From: Methylocella silvestris
GTDB taxonomy: Bacteria > Pseudomonadota > Alphaproteobacteria > Rhizobiales > Beijerinckiaceae
Length of the DNA: 64,000 bases
NCBI RefSeq assembly: GCF_002891535.1
Contig: NZ_PDZR01000012.1
Span: 54,737-118,736 of the forward strand
Direction: 5' to 3'
The notes under the pieces were generated by a model. That model did not search any database. It had not been told where the DNA came from and saw only the letters and a list, made by a program, of their open reading frames with translations. This document shows positions 16,872-28,071 of this stretch, in pieces. Position numbers and translations under genes: made by a program. Each line of letters opens with the position of its first letter. Position 1 is the first letter of the stretch.

Positions 16872-17200
16872 ATGCCGGCGATCTGGATCGAACCGATCTG
16901 GTCATGAGAGGCCGATGCAGGCGATGCGCCGGCGTTGCCTGACCCTTCGCTCTGCTTGTGTGAAACAGTCAATCGGCTGGTTGCGTTCGCTCGGGTGCGA
17001 GCGGTTCGGCCAGCGCGTTCCGAGCCTGCGTTCAGCGTCCCTGGACGCATCTTGAGACGATCTGGCGCGCGGGCGGGACGCGGCCCGCGGCCAATGGGAT
17101 AATCAAGGCAGGCATCGCGTAAACCGCGCTAAAATAATTCGATTGACGGGTCCGGATCGAAGCTATTTTGCAGAGCAAAACATTCGTTTGCGACCGAGAC
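16872..17200. other. Intergenic stretch upstream of the rimP promoter
   Basis: About 330 bases with no supported gene. Reading frames here are short and arginine/serine-rich. Bases 17130-17200 become AT-richer as the promoter region is approached. Confidence 0.5.
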
Positions 17201-17229
17201 TTGCGCGAGGGGGGCTTCAGGGCTATATT
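17201..17229 (+). promoter_or_regulatory. Candidate sigma-70-type promoter for the rimP-nusA-infB operon
   Basis: TTGCGC (17201-17206) and TATATT (17224-17229) are 17 bases apart and lie about 55 bases before the leader terminator. Only the -10 matches consensus closely. Confidence 0.45.
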
Positions 17230-17251
17230 CGCGCTATTCATTTTCTCATAG

Positions 17252-18178
<927 letters not shown>

Positions 18179-18190
18179 GGAGAGGCAATC

Positions 18191-19789
18191 ATGGCCGTCA
18201 GCGCCAACAGGCTCGAACTTTTGCAGATCGCCGACGCGGTGGCGCGGGAAAAATCGATCGACCGTCAGATCGTTCTCTCCTCGATGGAAGATGCGATCCA
18301 GAAGGCGGCGCGCTCGCGTTACGGTCAGGAGACCGAGGTTCGCGCCGAGATCAATCCGAAGACTGGCGAAATCCGGTTCTCGCGCCTGCTGCTGGTGGTC
18401 GATCAGATCGAAAATGACGCCATCCATATCACTCTCGATGACGCCCGGAAGAAGAACCCGGCGGCTCAGGTCGGCGACTGGATCGCCGAGACCCTGCCGC
18501 CGTTCGACTTCGGCCGCATCGCCGCCCAGTCGGCGAAGCAGGTCATCGTGCAGAAGGTGCGCGAGGCCGAACGCGACCGCCAGTATCAGGAATACAAGGA
18601 TCGCATTGGCGATATCGTCAACGGCGTCGTCAAGCGCGTCGAATATGGCAATGTCATCATCGATCTTGGCCGCGGCGAGGCGACCATCCGCCGCGACGAA
18701 ATGATCCCGCGCGAGATGTTCCGTCCGGGCGATCGGGCGCGCGCCTATGTCTATGACGTGCGCCGCGAACAGCGCGGGCCGCAGATTTTCCTGTCGCGCA
18801 CGCATCCGCAGTTCATGGCCAAGCTGTTCCAGCAGGAAGTGCCGGAGATCTACGACAATATCATCCAGGTGAAGGCGGTCGCCCGCGACCCGGGCTCGCG
18901 CGCCAAGATCGCGGTGATCTCGCGCGACGCCTCGATCGATCCGGTCGGCGCCTGCGTCGGCATGCGCGGCTCGCGCGTGCAGGCCGTCGTCAATGAATTG
19001 CAGGGCGAGAAGATCGATATCATCCCCTGGTCGCCGGACGCCGCGACCTTCATCGTCAACGCGCTGCAGCCGGCCGAGGTGGTCAAGGTCGTGCTCGACG
19101 AAGATTCGGCGCGTATTGAAGTTGTCGTGCCAGATGACCAATTGTCATTGGCGATCGGGCGCCGCGGCCAGAACGTGCGCCTCGCCTCGCAGCTGACCGG
19201 CTGGGACATCGACATCCTGACCGAGGCCGAGGAATCCGAGCGCCGGCAGAAGGAGTTTGTCGAGCGCACCAACGCCTTCATGAACGCGCTCGACGTCGAT
19301 GAGGTGGTCGGCCAGCTTCTCGCTTCGGAAGGTTTCCGGTCGGTTGAGGAGCTTGCCTTCGTCGAACCGGCCGAGCTTGCCGCGATCGAAGGCTTTGACG
19401 AGGACACCGCGGTCGAAATTCAGACGCGGGCGCAGGATTATCTGGCGCGCGTCGAGGCCGAGCTGGACCAGCGCCGCGTTGAACTCGGCGTCGCTGACGA
19501 GCTGCGTGAAGTCGCCGGCGTCACGACGGCGATGCTGGTCAAATTCGGCGAGAATGACGTCAAGACGGTGGAGGATCTCGCGGGCTGCGCGACCGACGAT
19601 CTGATCGGCTGGACGGAGCGCAAGGATGGCGAGAGCGTCAAGCACGCCGGCTATCTCGACGGCTTCGAGCTGACGCGCGAGGAAGCCGAAATGATGATCA
19701 TGACCGCCCGCGTTCACGCCGGCTGGATCGATTCCATCCCGCAGCCCGCGGTCGAGGAGCCCATGCTCGAGGGCGAGGTTTCCGACTGA
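18191..19789 (+). CDS. nusA: Transcription termination/antitermination factor NusA
   Basis: 532 residues in the standard alphaproteobacterial layout: N-terminal polymerase-binding domain (1-130), S1 domain ('GDIVNGVVKRVEYGNVIIDLG'-like, about 137-200), two KH domains ('VGACVGMRGSRVQAVVNEL' and 'LAIGRRGQNVRLASQLTGW'), then two C-terminal acidic/helix-hairpin repeats. It binds RNA polymerase and nascent RNA to control pausing, termination and antitermination. ATG 18191 follows an AAGGAGAGG ribosome binding site. Co-transcribed with rimP 12 bases upstream. Confidence 0.98.
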   Translation: MAVSANRLELLQIADAVAREKSIDRQIVLSSMEDAIQKAARSRYGQETEVRAEINPKTGEIRFSRLLLVVDQIENDAIHITLDDARKKNPAAQVGDWIAETLPPFDFGRIAAQSAKQVIVQKVREAERDRQYQEYKDRIGDIVNGVVKRVEYGNVIIDLGRGEATIRRDEMIPREMFRPGDRARAYVYDVRREQRGPQIFLSRTHPQFMAKLFQQEVPEIYDNIIQVKAVARDPGSRAKIAVISRDASIDPVGACVGMRGSRVQAVVNELQGEKIDIIPWSPDAATFIVNALQPAEVVKVVLDEDSARIEVVVPDDQLSLAIGRRGQNVRLASQLTGWDIDILTEAEESERRQKEFVERTNAFMNALDVDEVVGQLLASEGFRSVEELAFVEPAELAAIEGFDEDTAVEIQTRAQDYLARVEAELDQRRVELGVADELREVAGVTTAMLVKFGENDVKTVEDLAGCATDDLIGWTERKDGESVKHAGYLDGFELTREEAEMMIMTARVHAGWIDSIPQPAVEEPMLEGEVSD

Positions 19790-19803
19790 CGCAGGAGCCG
19801 CAC

Positions 19804-20496
19804 GTGGAAGCGGTCGATCTCGCCGCGGCGGAAGACCCCTTCGAGGATTCCGAGAAGGGGCCGGAGCGGACCTGCGTCGTGACACGCCGCAAAGCCGCCC
19901 CGGACGAAATGATCCGCTTCGTCGTCGGGCCGGACGGCGGAGTGGTTCCCGACATCAGGCAGAAATTGCCCGGGCGCGGCGTTTGGGTTACAGCGAGCGC
20001 AGCAAAAGTCACGGAGGCCGTCGCGAGACAAGCCTTCGCCCGCGGGTTCAAGAAGAAGGTCGCCGTCTCGCCGACGCTGGCGGTCGAGGTCGAGGCGCTG
20101 CTGACGCGGGACTGCCTGCAGTCTCTCGCCATCGCCAATAAGGCGGGTCAGGTGATCGCCGGATTCGGCAAGGTCGAGGAAGCGATTGCGGGCGGAGCGA
20201 TCGAGGGTGTGATCCACGCCTGCGACGGCGGCGAGGACGGCGCGCGCAAACTTGCGCAATGTTTGCGACGCCGGTTTGGAGACGAGAACGTAAGGCCGCT
20301 GATCGAACTGTTCCGGTCGGATCAATTGGATTTGGCGTTGGGGCGGTCTAATGTGGTACATGCGGCGTTGCTGACGGGGTCGGCAAGCGCCGCGGCGCTC
20401 GTCCGCTGCCGCAGACTGGCCATGTATCGCCAGGAATTTCCGGTTTCTCGGCAGGGGCCTGGTCAAGGGCGCGGGCCGGAGGCGGAAGCCGACTGA
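19804..20496 (+). CDS. YlxR-L7Ae-type RNA-binding protein
   Basis: A 230-residue GTG-start protein combining an N-terminal YlxR (DUF448) domain, with 'ERTCVVTRRK', 'MIRFVVGPDG' and 'LPGRGVWVTAS', and an L7Ae-like domain (about 95-185, 'SLAIANKAGQVIAGFGKVEEAI'). The two-domain form is usual in alphaproteobacteria, where the gene sits between nusA and infB. YlxR homologues have been linked to RNA binding and RNase P modulation; the exact role here is unknown. The last 25 residues or so are low-complexity. Confidence 0.9.
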   Translation: MEAVDLAAAEDPFEDSEKGPERTCVVTRRKAAPDEMIRFVVGPDGGVVPDIRQKLPGRGVWVTASAAKVTEAVARQAFARGFKKKVAVSPTLAVEVEALLTRDCLQSLAIANKAGQVIAGFGKVEEAIAGGAIEGVIHACDGGEDGARKLAQCLRRRFGDENVRPLIELFRSDQLDLALGRSNVVHAALLTGSASAAALVRCRRLAMYRQEFPVSRQGPGQGRGPEAEAD

Positions 20497-20587
20497 ACCT
20501 GCTGCGCATGCTGCAGGACCGGACGGCGGTCGTTCGATGGATGTAGGGATTTGTCGCCGCAAGGCGATTGCGAAGCAAGCGGTGCGG

Positions 20588-20619
20588 TCTATCCCGAAGG
20601 TTTCAGCCTTTCGGATAGA
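20588..20619 (+). promoter_or_regulatory. Imperfect hairpin in the ylxR-infB gap
   Basis: TCTATCC (20588-20594) pairs with GGATAGA (20613-20619), and five inner pairs continue with two bulges. It lies about 120 bases before the infB start and could be a leader or mRNA-processing structure. No T-run follows. Confidence 0.35.
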
Positions 20620-20736
20620 TCGTGAACTTGGATGGACACACTAGGCCAGGAGCGGCTTTCGCGCCCTGGCGCCGCGGCCGGGCCTCTCCGGCTCACTGAA
20701 TTTCGAATGGGCGCGAGCCCCGGGAACGCAAGACTG

Positions 20737-23403
20737 ATGAGTGAAACGAAGAACCCCGGTGATCATACGCTGAGCGTTTCTCCGACGAAGACGCTGTCGC
20801 TCAAGCGGCCGGTCGAGGCTGGCATCGTGCGCCAGAGCTTTTCGCACGGCCGCAGCAAGGCGGTCGTCGTGGAGAAGGTGAAGCGCCGCGCGCTGGGGGA
20901 TCCGCATGTGCTGCGCGAAAGCGCGCCTGCGCCGGAGGTCGTCGCGCCCGCGCCGCAGGCGCCGCCGCCCGCGCCCGCACCCGCACAGCAGCCACAACCG
21001 CGCGTCGCTTCGCGTCCCCAGCCGCAGCAGCGCTCGTCCTCCGGCGTCATCCTGCGCTCCCTGACCGAGGAGGAGCGCGAAGCCCGTTCGCGCGCCCTTT
21101 CGGGAGCGCATGAGCGTGAAATCGAGGAGCGCAAGCGCGCCGAAATCGAAGCCAAGGCCCGCGACGAGCGCGAAGCGCGCGAGCGTGAAGAGCGCGCCGC
21201 CGCCGAAGCGCGCAAGCGTGAGGAAGAGACCCGCCGCCTGCAGGAAGCCGAATCGAAGCGTCGATCGGAGAGCGAAGCCAAGCGACGCCTCGCCGGCGGC
21301 GAACCCGCGCCCGCCGTCGCGGGCGCCGCGCCGCGCAAGGCTCCGGCCATGTCGGCCGTGCCGGGCTCAGCCGCTCCTTCGGGCCAGCCGGGGCCGGCCG
21401 GCGCTGTCGGCGCTCGTCCCGCCGAGGAAGAGGACGCCGCCAAGCGCATCATCCGCCGTCCCGGCATGCCGACCAAGGTCATCGTTGCGCGTCCGGTGAA
21501 GGGCGCGGAGCAGAAGAGCCGCGGCCGGCTTACCGTCGCCAGCGCGACGGGGGACGAAGAAGAGCGCACGCGTTCGATCGCCGCCTTCCGCCGCCGCACC
21601 CAGCGCCTCAAGGGTCATGTCAGCGAAGCCAAGGAAAAGCTCTCGCGTGAAGTGGTGCTGCCGGAGACGATCACGGTCCAGGAGCTCGCCAACCGTATGT
21701 CGGAGCGCGCCGTCGACGTCATCAAGCTCATGATGAAGCAGGGGCAGATGGCCAAGATCACGGACGTGATCGACGCCGACACGGCCCAGCTGATCGCCGA
21801 GGAACTCGGCCACACCGTCAAGCGCGTCGCTGAATCCGACGTCGAGGAAGGTCTGTTCGACAGCCCGGACGTCGAGGAGCACCTGATCTCGCGCCCGCCG
21901 GTCGTGACCATCATGGGCCATGTCGACCACGGCAAGACCTCGCTGCTCGACGCCCTGCGCCACGCCAACGTCGTGTCCGGCGAGGCCGGCGGCATCACGC
22001 AGCACATTGGCGCCTATCAGATCGTCGCCTCGAACGGACTGCCGATCACCTTCATCGATACGCCCGGCCACGCCGCCTTCACGGCGATGCGCGCCCGCGG
22101 CGCCAAGGTGACCGATATCGTCGTGCTCGTCGTCGCCGCCGACGACGGCGTGATGCCGCAGACGGCTGAGGCCATCTCGCACGCGAAAGCCGCCGGCGTG
22201 CCGATCATCGTCGCCATCAACAAGATCGACAAGCCGGACGCCAAGCCCGAGCGCGTGCGGCAGGAGTTGCTGCAATATGAAGTGCAGGTCGAATCGCTCG
22301 GCGGCGACACCCTCGAAGTCGAAGTCTCGGCCACGAAGAAGATCAATCTCGACAAGCTTGCCGATCTGATCGCGCTGCAGGCCGAACTGCTCGATCTCAA
22401 GGCCAGTCCGGATCGTCCGGCCGAAGGCACCGTGATCGAGGCGCGCCTCGACAAGGGGCGTGGCCCGGTCGCGACCGTACTCGTCCAGCGCGGCACGCTG
22501 AAGGTCGGCGATCTCATCGTCGGCGGCTCGCAATGGGGCAAGGTCCGCGCCCTTATCGACGACAAGGGCGTCAATCAGCAGGAAGCTGGCCCCTCGATGC
22601 CGGTCGAGGTCCTCGGCTTCTCCGGTTCTCCCGAGGCGGGCGACCGCGTCGGCGTCGTCGAGAATGAGGCGCGGGCGCGCGAGATCGCCGCCTATCGCGA
22701 CCGCCAGAAGCGGGAGCAGGCGGCGGCGCGCGGCAATCTCGCGCGCGGCTCGCTCGCCGATATGATGAGCCAGATGAAGACGGCGGCCCGCAAGGAGTTT
22801 CCGCTTGTCATCAAGGCCGACGTGCAGGGCTCGCTCGAGGCGATCGTCGCGACGCTCGAAAAGCTCAACACGGACGAAGTCGCGGCGCGCATCATTCATG
22901 CGGGCGTCGGCGGCATCACCGAATCGGACGTCACCTTGGCGGAAGCGTCGGGCGCGGTGCTGATCGGCTTCAACGTGCGCGCCCACAAGGAGGGACGTCA
23001 GCTCGCCGAGCAGCAGGGTCTGGAAATCCGCTATTACAATATCATCTATAATCTCGTCGACGACGTGAAGGCGGCGATGTCGGGTCTCTTGGCTCCGACC
23101 TTGCGCGAAGACATGCTCGGCAATGCCGAAATCCTAGAAGTCTTCCATATCTCCAAGGTCGGCAAGGTCGCCGGCTGCCGGGTCACCGACGGACGGGTCG
23201 AGCGCGGAGCCAATGTGCGGCTCATCCGCGACAATGTCGTGGTGCATGAGGGCAAGCTGTCGACGCTCAAGCGCTTCAAGGACGAGGTCAAGGAAGTCGT
23301 CGCCGGCCAGGAATGCGGCATGGCGTTCGAACACTACCAGGACATGCGCGTCGGCGACGTGATCGAGTGCTACCGGGTCGAGGAGATCCAGCGCACGCTG
23401 TAG
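20737..23403 (+). CDS. infB: Translation initiation factor IF-2
   Basis: About 888 residues. The N-terminal third is Pro/Ala then charged Glu/Arg-rich, as in alphaproteobacterial IF-2. The GTPase domain shows G1 '[15 protein letters not shown]', switch '[11 protein letters not shown]', G3 'DTPGHAAF' and G4 'NKIDKP'; domains II-IV follow, ending '[11 protein letters not shown]'. IF-2 delivers initiator fMet-tRNA to the ribosome. The start is put at ATG 20737 ('[20 protein letters not shown]'), the family-like beginning; the frame is open from 20632. Confidence 0.98.
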   Translation: MSETKNPGDHTLSVSPTKTLSLKRPVEAGIVRQSFSHGRSKAVVVEKVKRRALGDPHVLRESAPAPEVVAPAPQAPPPAPAPAQQPQPRVASRPQPQQRSSSGVILRSLTEEEREARSRALSGAHEREIEERKRAEIEAKARDEREAREREERAAAEARKREEETRRLQEAESKRRSESEAKRRLAGGEPAPAVAGAAPRKAPAMSAVPGSAAPSGQPGPAGAVGARPAEEEDAAKRIIRRPGMPTKVIVARPVKGAEQKSRGRLTVASATGDEEERTRSIAAFRRRTQRLKGHVSEAKEKLSREVVLPETITVQELANRMSERAVDVIKLMMKQGQMAKITDVIDADTAQLIAEELGHTVKRVAESDVEEGLFDSPDVEEHLISRPPVVTIMGHVDHGKTSLLDALRHANVVSGEAGGITQHIGAYQIVASNGLPITFIDTPGHAAFTAMRARGAKVTDIVVLVVAADDGVMPQTAEAISHAKAAGVPIIVAINKIDKPDAKPERVRQELLQYEVQVESLGGDTLEVEVSATKKINLDKLADLIALQAELLDLKASPDRPAEGTVIEARLDKGRGPVATVLVQRGTLKVGDLIVGGSQWGKVRALIDDKGVNQQEAGPSMPVEVLGFSGSPEAGDRVGVVENEARAREIAAYRDRQKREQAAARGNLARGSLADMMSQMKTAARKEFPLVIKADVQGSLEAIVATLEKLNTDEVAARIIHAGVGGITESDVTLAEASGAVLIGFNVRAHKEGRQLAEQQGLEIRYYNIIYNLVDDVKAAMSGLLAPTLREDMLGNAEILEVFHISKVGKVAGCRVTDGRVERGANVRLIRDNVVVHEGKLSTLKRFKDEVKEVVAGQECGMAFEHYQDMRVGDVIECYRVEEIQRTL

Positions 23404-23409
23404 GAAGGT

Positions 23410-23429
23410 CCGGCGGCTTCAGCCGCCGG
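23410..23429 (+). terminator. GC hairpin between infB and rbfA
   Basis: Perfect 8-bp stem CCGGCGGC/GCCGCCGG with a TTCA loop, six bases after the infB stop. It lacks a T-run, so it may be a partial terminator or processing hairpin rather than a full stop. Confidence 0.4.
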
Positions 23430-23498
23430 TCCCTCGACGTATCCAAGGCTTAAGCAAAGCCTGAAGCTGAACGCCCCAGGGCGTCGGAGTTTTCTAAA

Positions 23499-23939
23499 TT
23501 GTCCAGGTTACATCATCAGCAGGGCGGCCAGCCTTCGCAGAGAATGCTGCGCGTCGCCGAGCTTGTACGCCACGCCATGTCCGAGCTTTTGACGCGCTCG
23601 GATATCAACGATCCGGCGCTCGTGGGGAAGGTCATCACCGTTCCCGATGTGCGCATGAGCCCCGATTTGAAGCTGGCGACCGTCTATGTCATGCCGCTTG
23701 GCGGCGAAAACATCACGGAGGTGCTGGCCGCGCTCGATCGGCACAGGAAGCTGCTGCGCGGCGAGATCGCGCGCCGCGTCAATCTGCGATTTGCCCCGGA
23801 CGTCCGCTTCAAGGCCGACCCAGGCTTCGAGTACAGCGGCCAGATCGACGCGTTGCTTGCCTCGCCAAAGGTGAAGCAGGATCTTGAGACGAAAGATTCG
23901 GACGAAGCCGGGGCCGACGCAGAAGGCCGCGGCGAATGA
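23499..23939 (+). CDS. rbfA: Ribosome-binding factor A
   Basis: 146 residues, KH-fold cold-shock and 30S maturation factor. Diagnostic parts: '[19 protein letters not shown]', '[23 protein letters not shown]', '[22 protein letters not shown]'. It binds the 5' end region of 16S rRNA during late assembly. Starts with TTG 23499; the stop overlaps the truB start by ATGA. The C-terminus has a short acidic extension. Confidence 0.95.
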   Translation: MSRLHHQQGGQPSQRMLRVAELVRHAMSELLTRSDINDPALVGKVITVPDVRMSPDLKLATVYVMPLGGENITEVLAALDRHRKLLRGEIARRVNLRFAPDVRFKADPGFEYSGQIDALLASPKVKQDLETKDSDEAGADAEGRGE

Positions 23940-24835
23940 GTGCGCCGCGCTCGACGCGCCAGGATATCGACGGCTGGGTGGTGCTCGACAAGCCGGTCGG
24001 CATGACGTCAACGCACGCCGTCGCGCGCCTGAAACGTATTTTCAACGCCAAGAAGGCGGGGCACGCGGGCACGCTCGATCCGCTCGCCTCGGGCATTCTG
24101 CCGATCGCGTTCGGCGAGGCGACCAAGACGGTCCCTTTCGTGCAGGACGGCGAGAAGGCCTATCGTTTCACTGTTCGGTTCGGCGCCGAAACCGATACGG
24201 ATGATTCCGACGGCAGCATTGTTGCGCAATCCGAGCTTCGGCCGGCGCCGGCGGATATTCTCGCACTGCTGCCGAATTTCATTGGCGTGATCGAGCAGAC
24301 GCCGCCGGCCTTTTCCGCAATCAAGATCAATGGCGAGCGCGCCTATGATCTCGCCCGCGACGGCGTGACGCCGCAACTCGCGGCCCGACCGGTCACCATC
24401 CATGCGCTGGACCTCGTCAGCGCCGGCCCGGATGAGGCCGTGTTCGAGGCGCGCTGCGGCAAGGGCACCTATGTGCGCGCCATTGCCCGCGACCTCGGCC
24501 GCCTGCTCGGCTGTCTCGGCCATGTCACGACCTTGCGCCGCACCCGCGTCGGGCCGTTTCTCGAGGCGGATTCGATAAAGCTGAGCGACCTCGAAGAGGG
24601 GGCGAGCGCTCCCGTGATGCGCCGGGTCGAGGCGGGGCTTGGCGAATTGCACCGGATCATCGTCGACCGCGACGCGGCGGCAAGGTTACGGCGCGGTCAA
24701 TCGGTCCTGCTGCGCGGCGCCGATGCGCCAATGGACGGCTCGGCCTATGCCGCCTGCGGCGGCGTCGTCATCGCCGTCGGCGCGGTCGAAAAGGGCGAAC
24801 TCGTCCCGGGCCGCGTGTTCAACCTGCCGTTCTGA
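23936..24835 (+). CDS. truB: tRNA pseudouridine(55) synthase
   Basis: 299 residues. It makes the pseudouridine at position 55 of the T-loop in tRNAs. Visible: '[20 protein letters not shown]', catalytic Asp48 in '[12 protein letters not shown]', '[21 protein letters not shown]', and '[15 protein letters not shown]'. The C-terminal part resembles the alphaproteobacterial TruB extension. ATG overlaps the rbfA stop. It ends the rimP-to-truB operon; rpsO and pnp, which follow it in many relatives, are not here. Confidence 0.97.
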   Translation: MSAPRSTRQDIDGWVVLDKPVGMTSTHAVARLKRIFNAKKAGHAGTLDPLASGILPIAFGEATKTVPFVQDGEKAYRFTVRFGAETDTDDSDGSIVAQSELRPAPADILALLPNFIGVIEQTPPAFSAIKINGERAYDLARDGVTPQLAARPVTIHALDLVSAGPDEAVFEARCGKGTYVRAIARDLGRLLGCLGHVTTLRRTRVGPFLEADSIKLSDLEEGASAPVMRRVEAGLGELHRIIVDRDAAARLRRGQSVLLRGADAPMDGSAYAACGGVVIAVGAVEKGELVPGRVFNLPF

Positions 24836-24901
24836 TCCGCGCCTTTAAGGCGCCGCCTACTGCCAAGACAGGATTCGCGCAAGCCTCGGGCTTTACGGTC
24901 C

Positions 24902-27900
24902 GTGCTCGGGACAGTGGCGCGGATGAGGGCGATGCGGACGATTGGTGGAAATGAAGCGCGCGCGGACGAGACGGAAGCCGCGCGGCGCTGCGAGGATGGG
25001 CGCGCTCTGACGCTGGCGCTGGAATTATTCCGCGCCGGCCGCCTGCGCGCCGCGGAGGACGCCTATACGCAAATTCTGGCGCGGGATCCCGGCCAGTCGG
25101 TATGCCTGCATCATCTCGGCTTGATCGCGCATTACCGCGGCGCGCATGATGACGCCGCCGGTCTCGTCTCGCGCGCCATTGCGGCCAAGCCCGACTATGT
25201 GGAGGCGCTTTCGAATCTCGGGGCGATTTTCCGCGCGCTTGGCCGCAGCGAGGAGGCCGTCGCCGCCACACGGCGGGCGATCGCGATCCGGCCCGATTTC
25301 GCGCAAGCCTATTCCAATCTCGGCAATGCGCTCGAAGATCAGGGTTTCTTGACCGAATCGCTCGAGGCCTATGCCCGCGCCGTCGCGCTCAATCCGGGAT
25401 TTGTCGAGGCGGCGACCAACGTCGCCAATGTTTTGCGCAAGCTCGGCCGGCCGCGCGACGCGCTCGCCGCCTGCGAGGAGATCATCGCCGCGCGGCCCGA
25501 TGCGGCGGACCCTTATTTCAGTCTCGGCAATATCTTGAAGGAATTGCATCAGCCGGCGCGGGCGATCGAGGCCTACCATCGCGCCGTCGCGCTCCGCCCG
25601 CAGTTCGCCGAAGTCTATCTCAATCTGGGCAATGCGCTGCAGGGGCAGGGCGCTTTCAAGGAGGCGATCGAGGCCTATGAAGAGGCGCTCGCCCAGCGTC
25701 CGACGATGGCCCAGGCCCACGCCAACATGGGCGCGGCGCTGGAGCGGCTCGGCCAGCTTGGCGCGGCGATCGACAGCTACCGCCGCGCGATCGAGCTTGA
25801 CCCGGAGCTCATCGCGGTTCGCGTCTGGCTGCACCATAAACGCCGCTCAATCTGCGACTGGGACGCCATCGAGGCGGAGGAGGCCGAGCTTCTGTCCCTT
25901 CTCGACGGGCGCGGCGGCGCGCCCAATCCCTTTGCGGTCCTCAGCATGGCGGCGACGCCTTCGCTGCAGCTGACGGTCGCGCGCGCCGCCGCTCGCGAGC
26001 TGAGGGTCGGCCCGATGGATTTCGGTCCAAGAGCCGCCCGACATCCCGAAGGCAAACTCCGCGTCGGCTATGTTTCAAGCGATTTTTGCCGCCACGCCAC
26101 CGCGCTTCTCGTCGTCCAATTGTTCGAGCTGCACGATCGGACGCGCTTCGAGATCATCGCCTATTCGCACGGTCCCGACGACCGCAGCGAGATCGGCGCG
26201 CGCATGCGCAAGGCGTTCGACCGGTTCGTCGATATCAACGCCATGAGCGATGAAGAGGCCGCGCGCCGCATTCATGCAGATGGCGTCGACATATTGATCG
26301 AGATGAAAGGCTTTACCTCAGGCGCGCGGCTTGGGATCGCCGCGCGCCGGCCCGCGCCGGTGCAGGCGAGTTTTCTCGGGTTTCCCGGCGCCACAGGCGC
26401 CGATTTCATCGATTATGTGATCGCCGATCCCGTTGTGCTGCCATTTCAGGAAGAAGCGTCTTTCAGCGAGAGAATCGTCCATCTGCCGCATTGCTACCAG
26501 CCGAATGACGCCAGCCGCCGCATCGCCGATCTGACGCCGACGCGGGCGCAATGCGGCCTGCCCGAGCAGGGCTTCATCTTCTGCTCCTTCAACAACAGCT
26601 ACAAGCTGACGCCGGCCTTCTTCGACATCTGGATGCGGCTGTTGTCCGCCGCGCCCGGCAGCGTGTTGTGGCTGCTTGGAGCGAATGATCTCTTCAGCAA
26701 CAATCTGCGCGGTGAGGCGGCGCGGCGTGGGGTCGATCCCGACCGGCTGGTGTTTGCGCCGAAACTGCCCTCGCCCGAACATCTCGCCCGGCACCGCCTC
26801 GCGGATCTCTTTCTCGACACGCTGCCCTATAATGCGCACACCACGGCGAGCGACGCCTTGTGGGCGGGGCTGCCGGTGCTGACCTGCCTTGGCGCGACTT
26901 TCGCCGGCCGCGTCGCCGGCAGCCTGCTGCACGCCGTCGGACTGCCCGAACTCGTCACGACTTCGCCCGCGGCATATGAGAGTCTGGCGCTCAAACTGGC
27001 CTGTGGCGATCCGGCCCTGCTGCAAGACTTTCGTCACAGGCTGCTTGGCGGCAAATCAGCCTCGCCCCTGTTCGACACGCCGCGCTATGCGCGCAATTTC
27101 GAGGCGGCGCTGATGCAGATGTGGCGCTTGCATGAGGCTGGCGAGCCGCCCCGGGCCTTCGCTGTCGCGGACGCGCCGGCGCCTGCTGCCGAACCCGCTA
27201 CGATCGAGCGGGTCCCCTATACGTCATGCCCCCTTTGCGGCGGCCATGACATCCCGCTGGCTCTTGGCGCGGACTGCACGAAACACGCGCTCTACCAGAA
27301 GGCGCTGCCGCCGGCGATGAACTGGCGCGAATGCGGCGATTGCGGCCATGTCTTCACCGAGGGATGGTTTGGCGCCGCGGCGGCCGAAGTGGTGTTTGCG
27401 AAGACCCACCCAAACCAGACGGTAGGCCATGACATGGAGCGCCAGCGTCCGGTCTCCGGCCGCATCGTCGAGCGCGTCGCGCGCCGCGTCGGCGGCGGCG
27501 ACTGGCTCGACGTCGGCTTTGGCAATGGCTCCTTGCTGTTCGCGGCGGAGGAATGGGGCTTTCGGCCGGTCGGCCTCGATTTGCGCAAGGAGAATGTCGC
27601 TACGCTGAAGGCGCTGGGCTATGAGGCCCATTGTCTATCGATCGAGGCGCTGGATCATCCGCAGCGCTATGACGTCATCAGCATGGCGGATGTGCTGGAG
27701 CATCTGCCCTTTCCGCGCGAAGGCCTCGCCGCCGCAAGGGCGCTGCTGCGGCCGGGCGGCGCGCTATTTCTGTCGATGCCCAATATGGACACGATGGTCT
27801 GGCGCCTGCTGCACGCCAACAAGGTCAATCCCTATTGGGCCGAGATCGAGCACTACCATAATTTTTCGCGGCGACGGCTCTATGCGCTGCTGCGCGAACA

Positions 27901-27976
27901 TGGGTTCGAGCCGGTCGAATATGGCGTCAGCGAGCGCTATCGCGCCTGCATGGAAGTGATCGCGACGGGGGTGTAG
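24902..27976 (+). CDS. TPR - SPY-type O-GlcNAc transferase - methyltransferase fusion
   Basis: A 1024-residue protein in three parts. Residues 35-300: about eight TPR repeats ending 'AIDSYRRAIELDP'. Residues 380-750: the Spindly/OGT-type glycosyltransferase (GT41-like), with 'GYVSSDFCRHA' (His398 at the usual active-site position), 'QASFLGFPGATG', 'FCSFNNSYKL' and 'LDTLPYNAHTTASDALWAGLP'. Residues 776-1024: a four-cysteine ribbon (776, 779, 811, 814) and a class I SAM methyltransferase ('WLDVGFGNG', 'ISMADVLEHLPFP'). It probably glycosylates a protein and methylates a sugar or related product. Targets unknown; no flagellin or surface-protein genes are near. Starts at GTG 24902, or at an internal ATG a little downstream. 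Confidence 0.85.
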   Translation: MLGTVARMRAMRTIGGNEARADETEAARRCEDGRALTLALELFRAGRLRAAEDAYTQILARDPGQSVCLHHLGLIAHYRGAHDDAAGLVSRAIAAKPDYVEALSNLGAIFRALGRSEEAVAATRRAIAIRPDFAQAYSNLGNALEDQGFLTESLEAYARAVALNPGFVEAATNVANVLRKLGRPRDALAACEEIIAARPDAADPYFSLGNILKELHQPARAIEAYHRAVALRPQFAEVYLNLGNALQGQGAFKEAIEAYEEALAQRPTMAQAHANMGAALERLGQLGAAIDSYRRAIELDPELIAVRVWLHHKRRSICDWDAIEAEEAELLSLLDGRGGAPNPFAVLSMAATPSLQLTVARAAARELRVGPMDFGPRAARHPEGKLRVGYVSSDFCRHATALLVVQLFELHDRTRFEIIAYSHGPDDRSEIGARMRKAFDRFVDINAMSDEEAARRIHADGVDILIEMKGFTSGARLGIAARRPAPVQASFLGFPGATGADFIDYVIADPVVLPFQEEASFSERIVHLPHCYQPNDASRRIADLTPTRAQCGLPEQGFIFCSFNNSYKLTPAFFDIWMRLLSAAPGSVLWLLGANDLFSNNLRGEAARRGVDPDRLVFAPKLPSPEHLARHRLADLFLDTLPYNAHTTASDALWAGLPVLTCLGATFAGRVAGSLLHAVGLPELVTTSPAAYESLALKLACGDPALLQDFRHRLLGGKSASPLFDTPRYARNFEAALMQMWRLHEAGEPPRAFAVADAPAPAAEPATIERVPYTSCPLCGGHDIPLALGADCTKHALYQKALPPAMNWRECGDCGHVFTEGWFGAAAAEVVFAKTHPNQTVGHDMERQRPVSGRIVERVARRVGGGDWLDVGFGNGSLLFAAEEWGFRPVGLDLRKENVATLKALGYEAHCLSIEALDHPQRYDVISMADVLEHLPFPREGLAAARALLRPGGALFLSMPNMDTMVWRLLHANKVNPYWAEIEHYHNFSRRRLYALLREHGFEPVEYGVSERYRACMEVIATGV

Positions 27977-28071
27977 AGCGTCGCGCGGCCGGCTCGATCG
28001 AACCAGCGCGCTTCGTCAACATTCGGCAATGATACGGCGTCGGCGCGATCGGCCGCCGCGCAGAGCCTGCT

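Noticed and set aside
21367..22986. 539-codon minus-strand frame inside infB
   Set aside because: The infB GTPase motifs lie on the plus strand; the antisense frame has no recognisable content.
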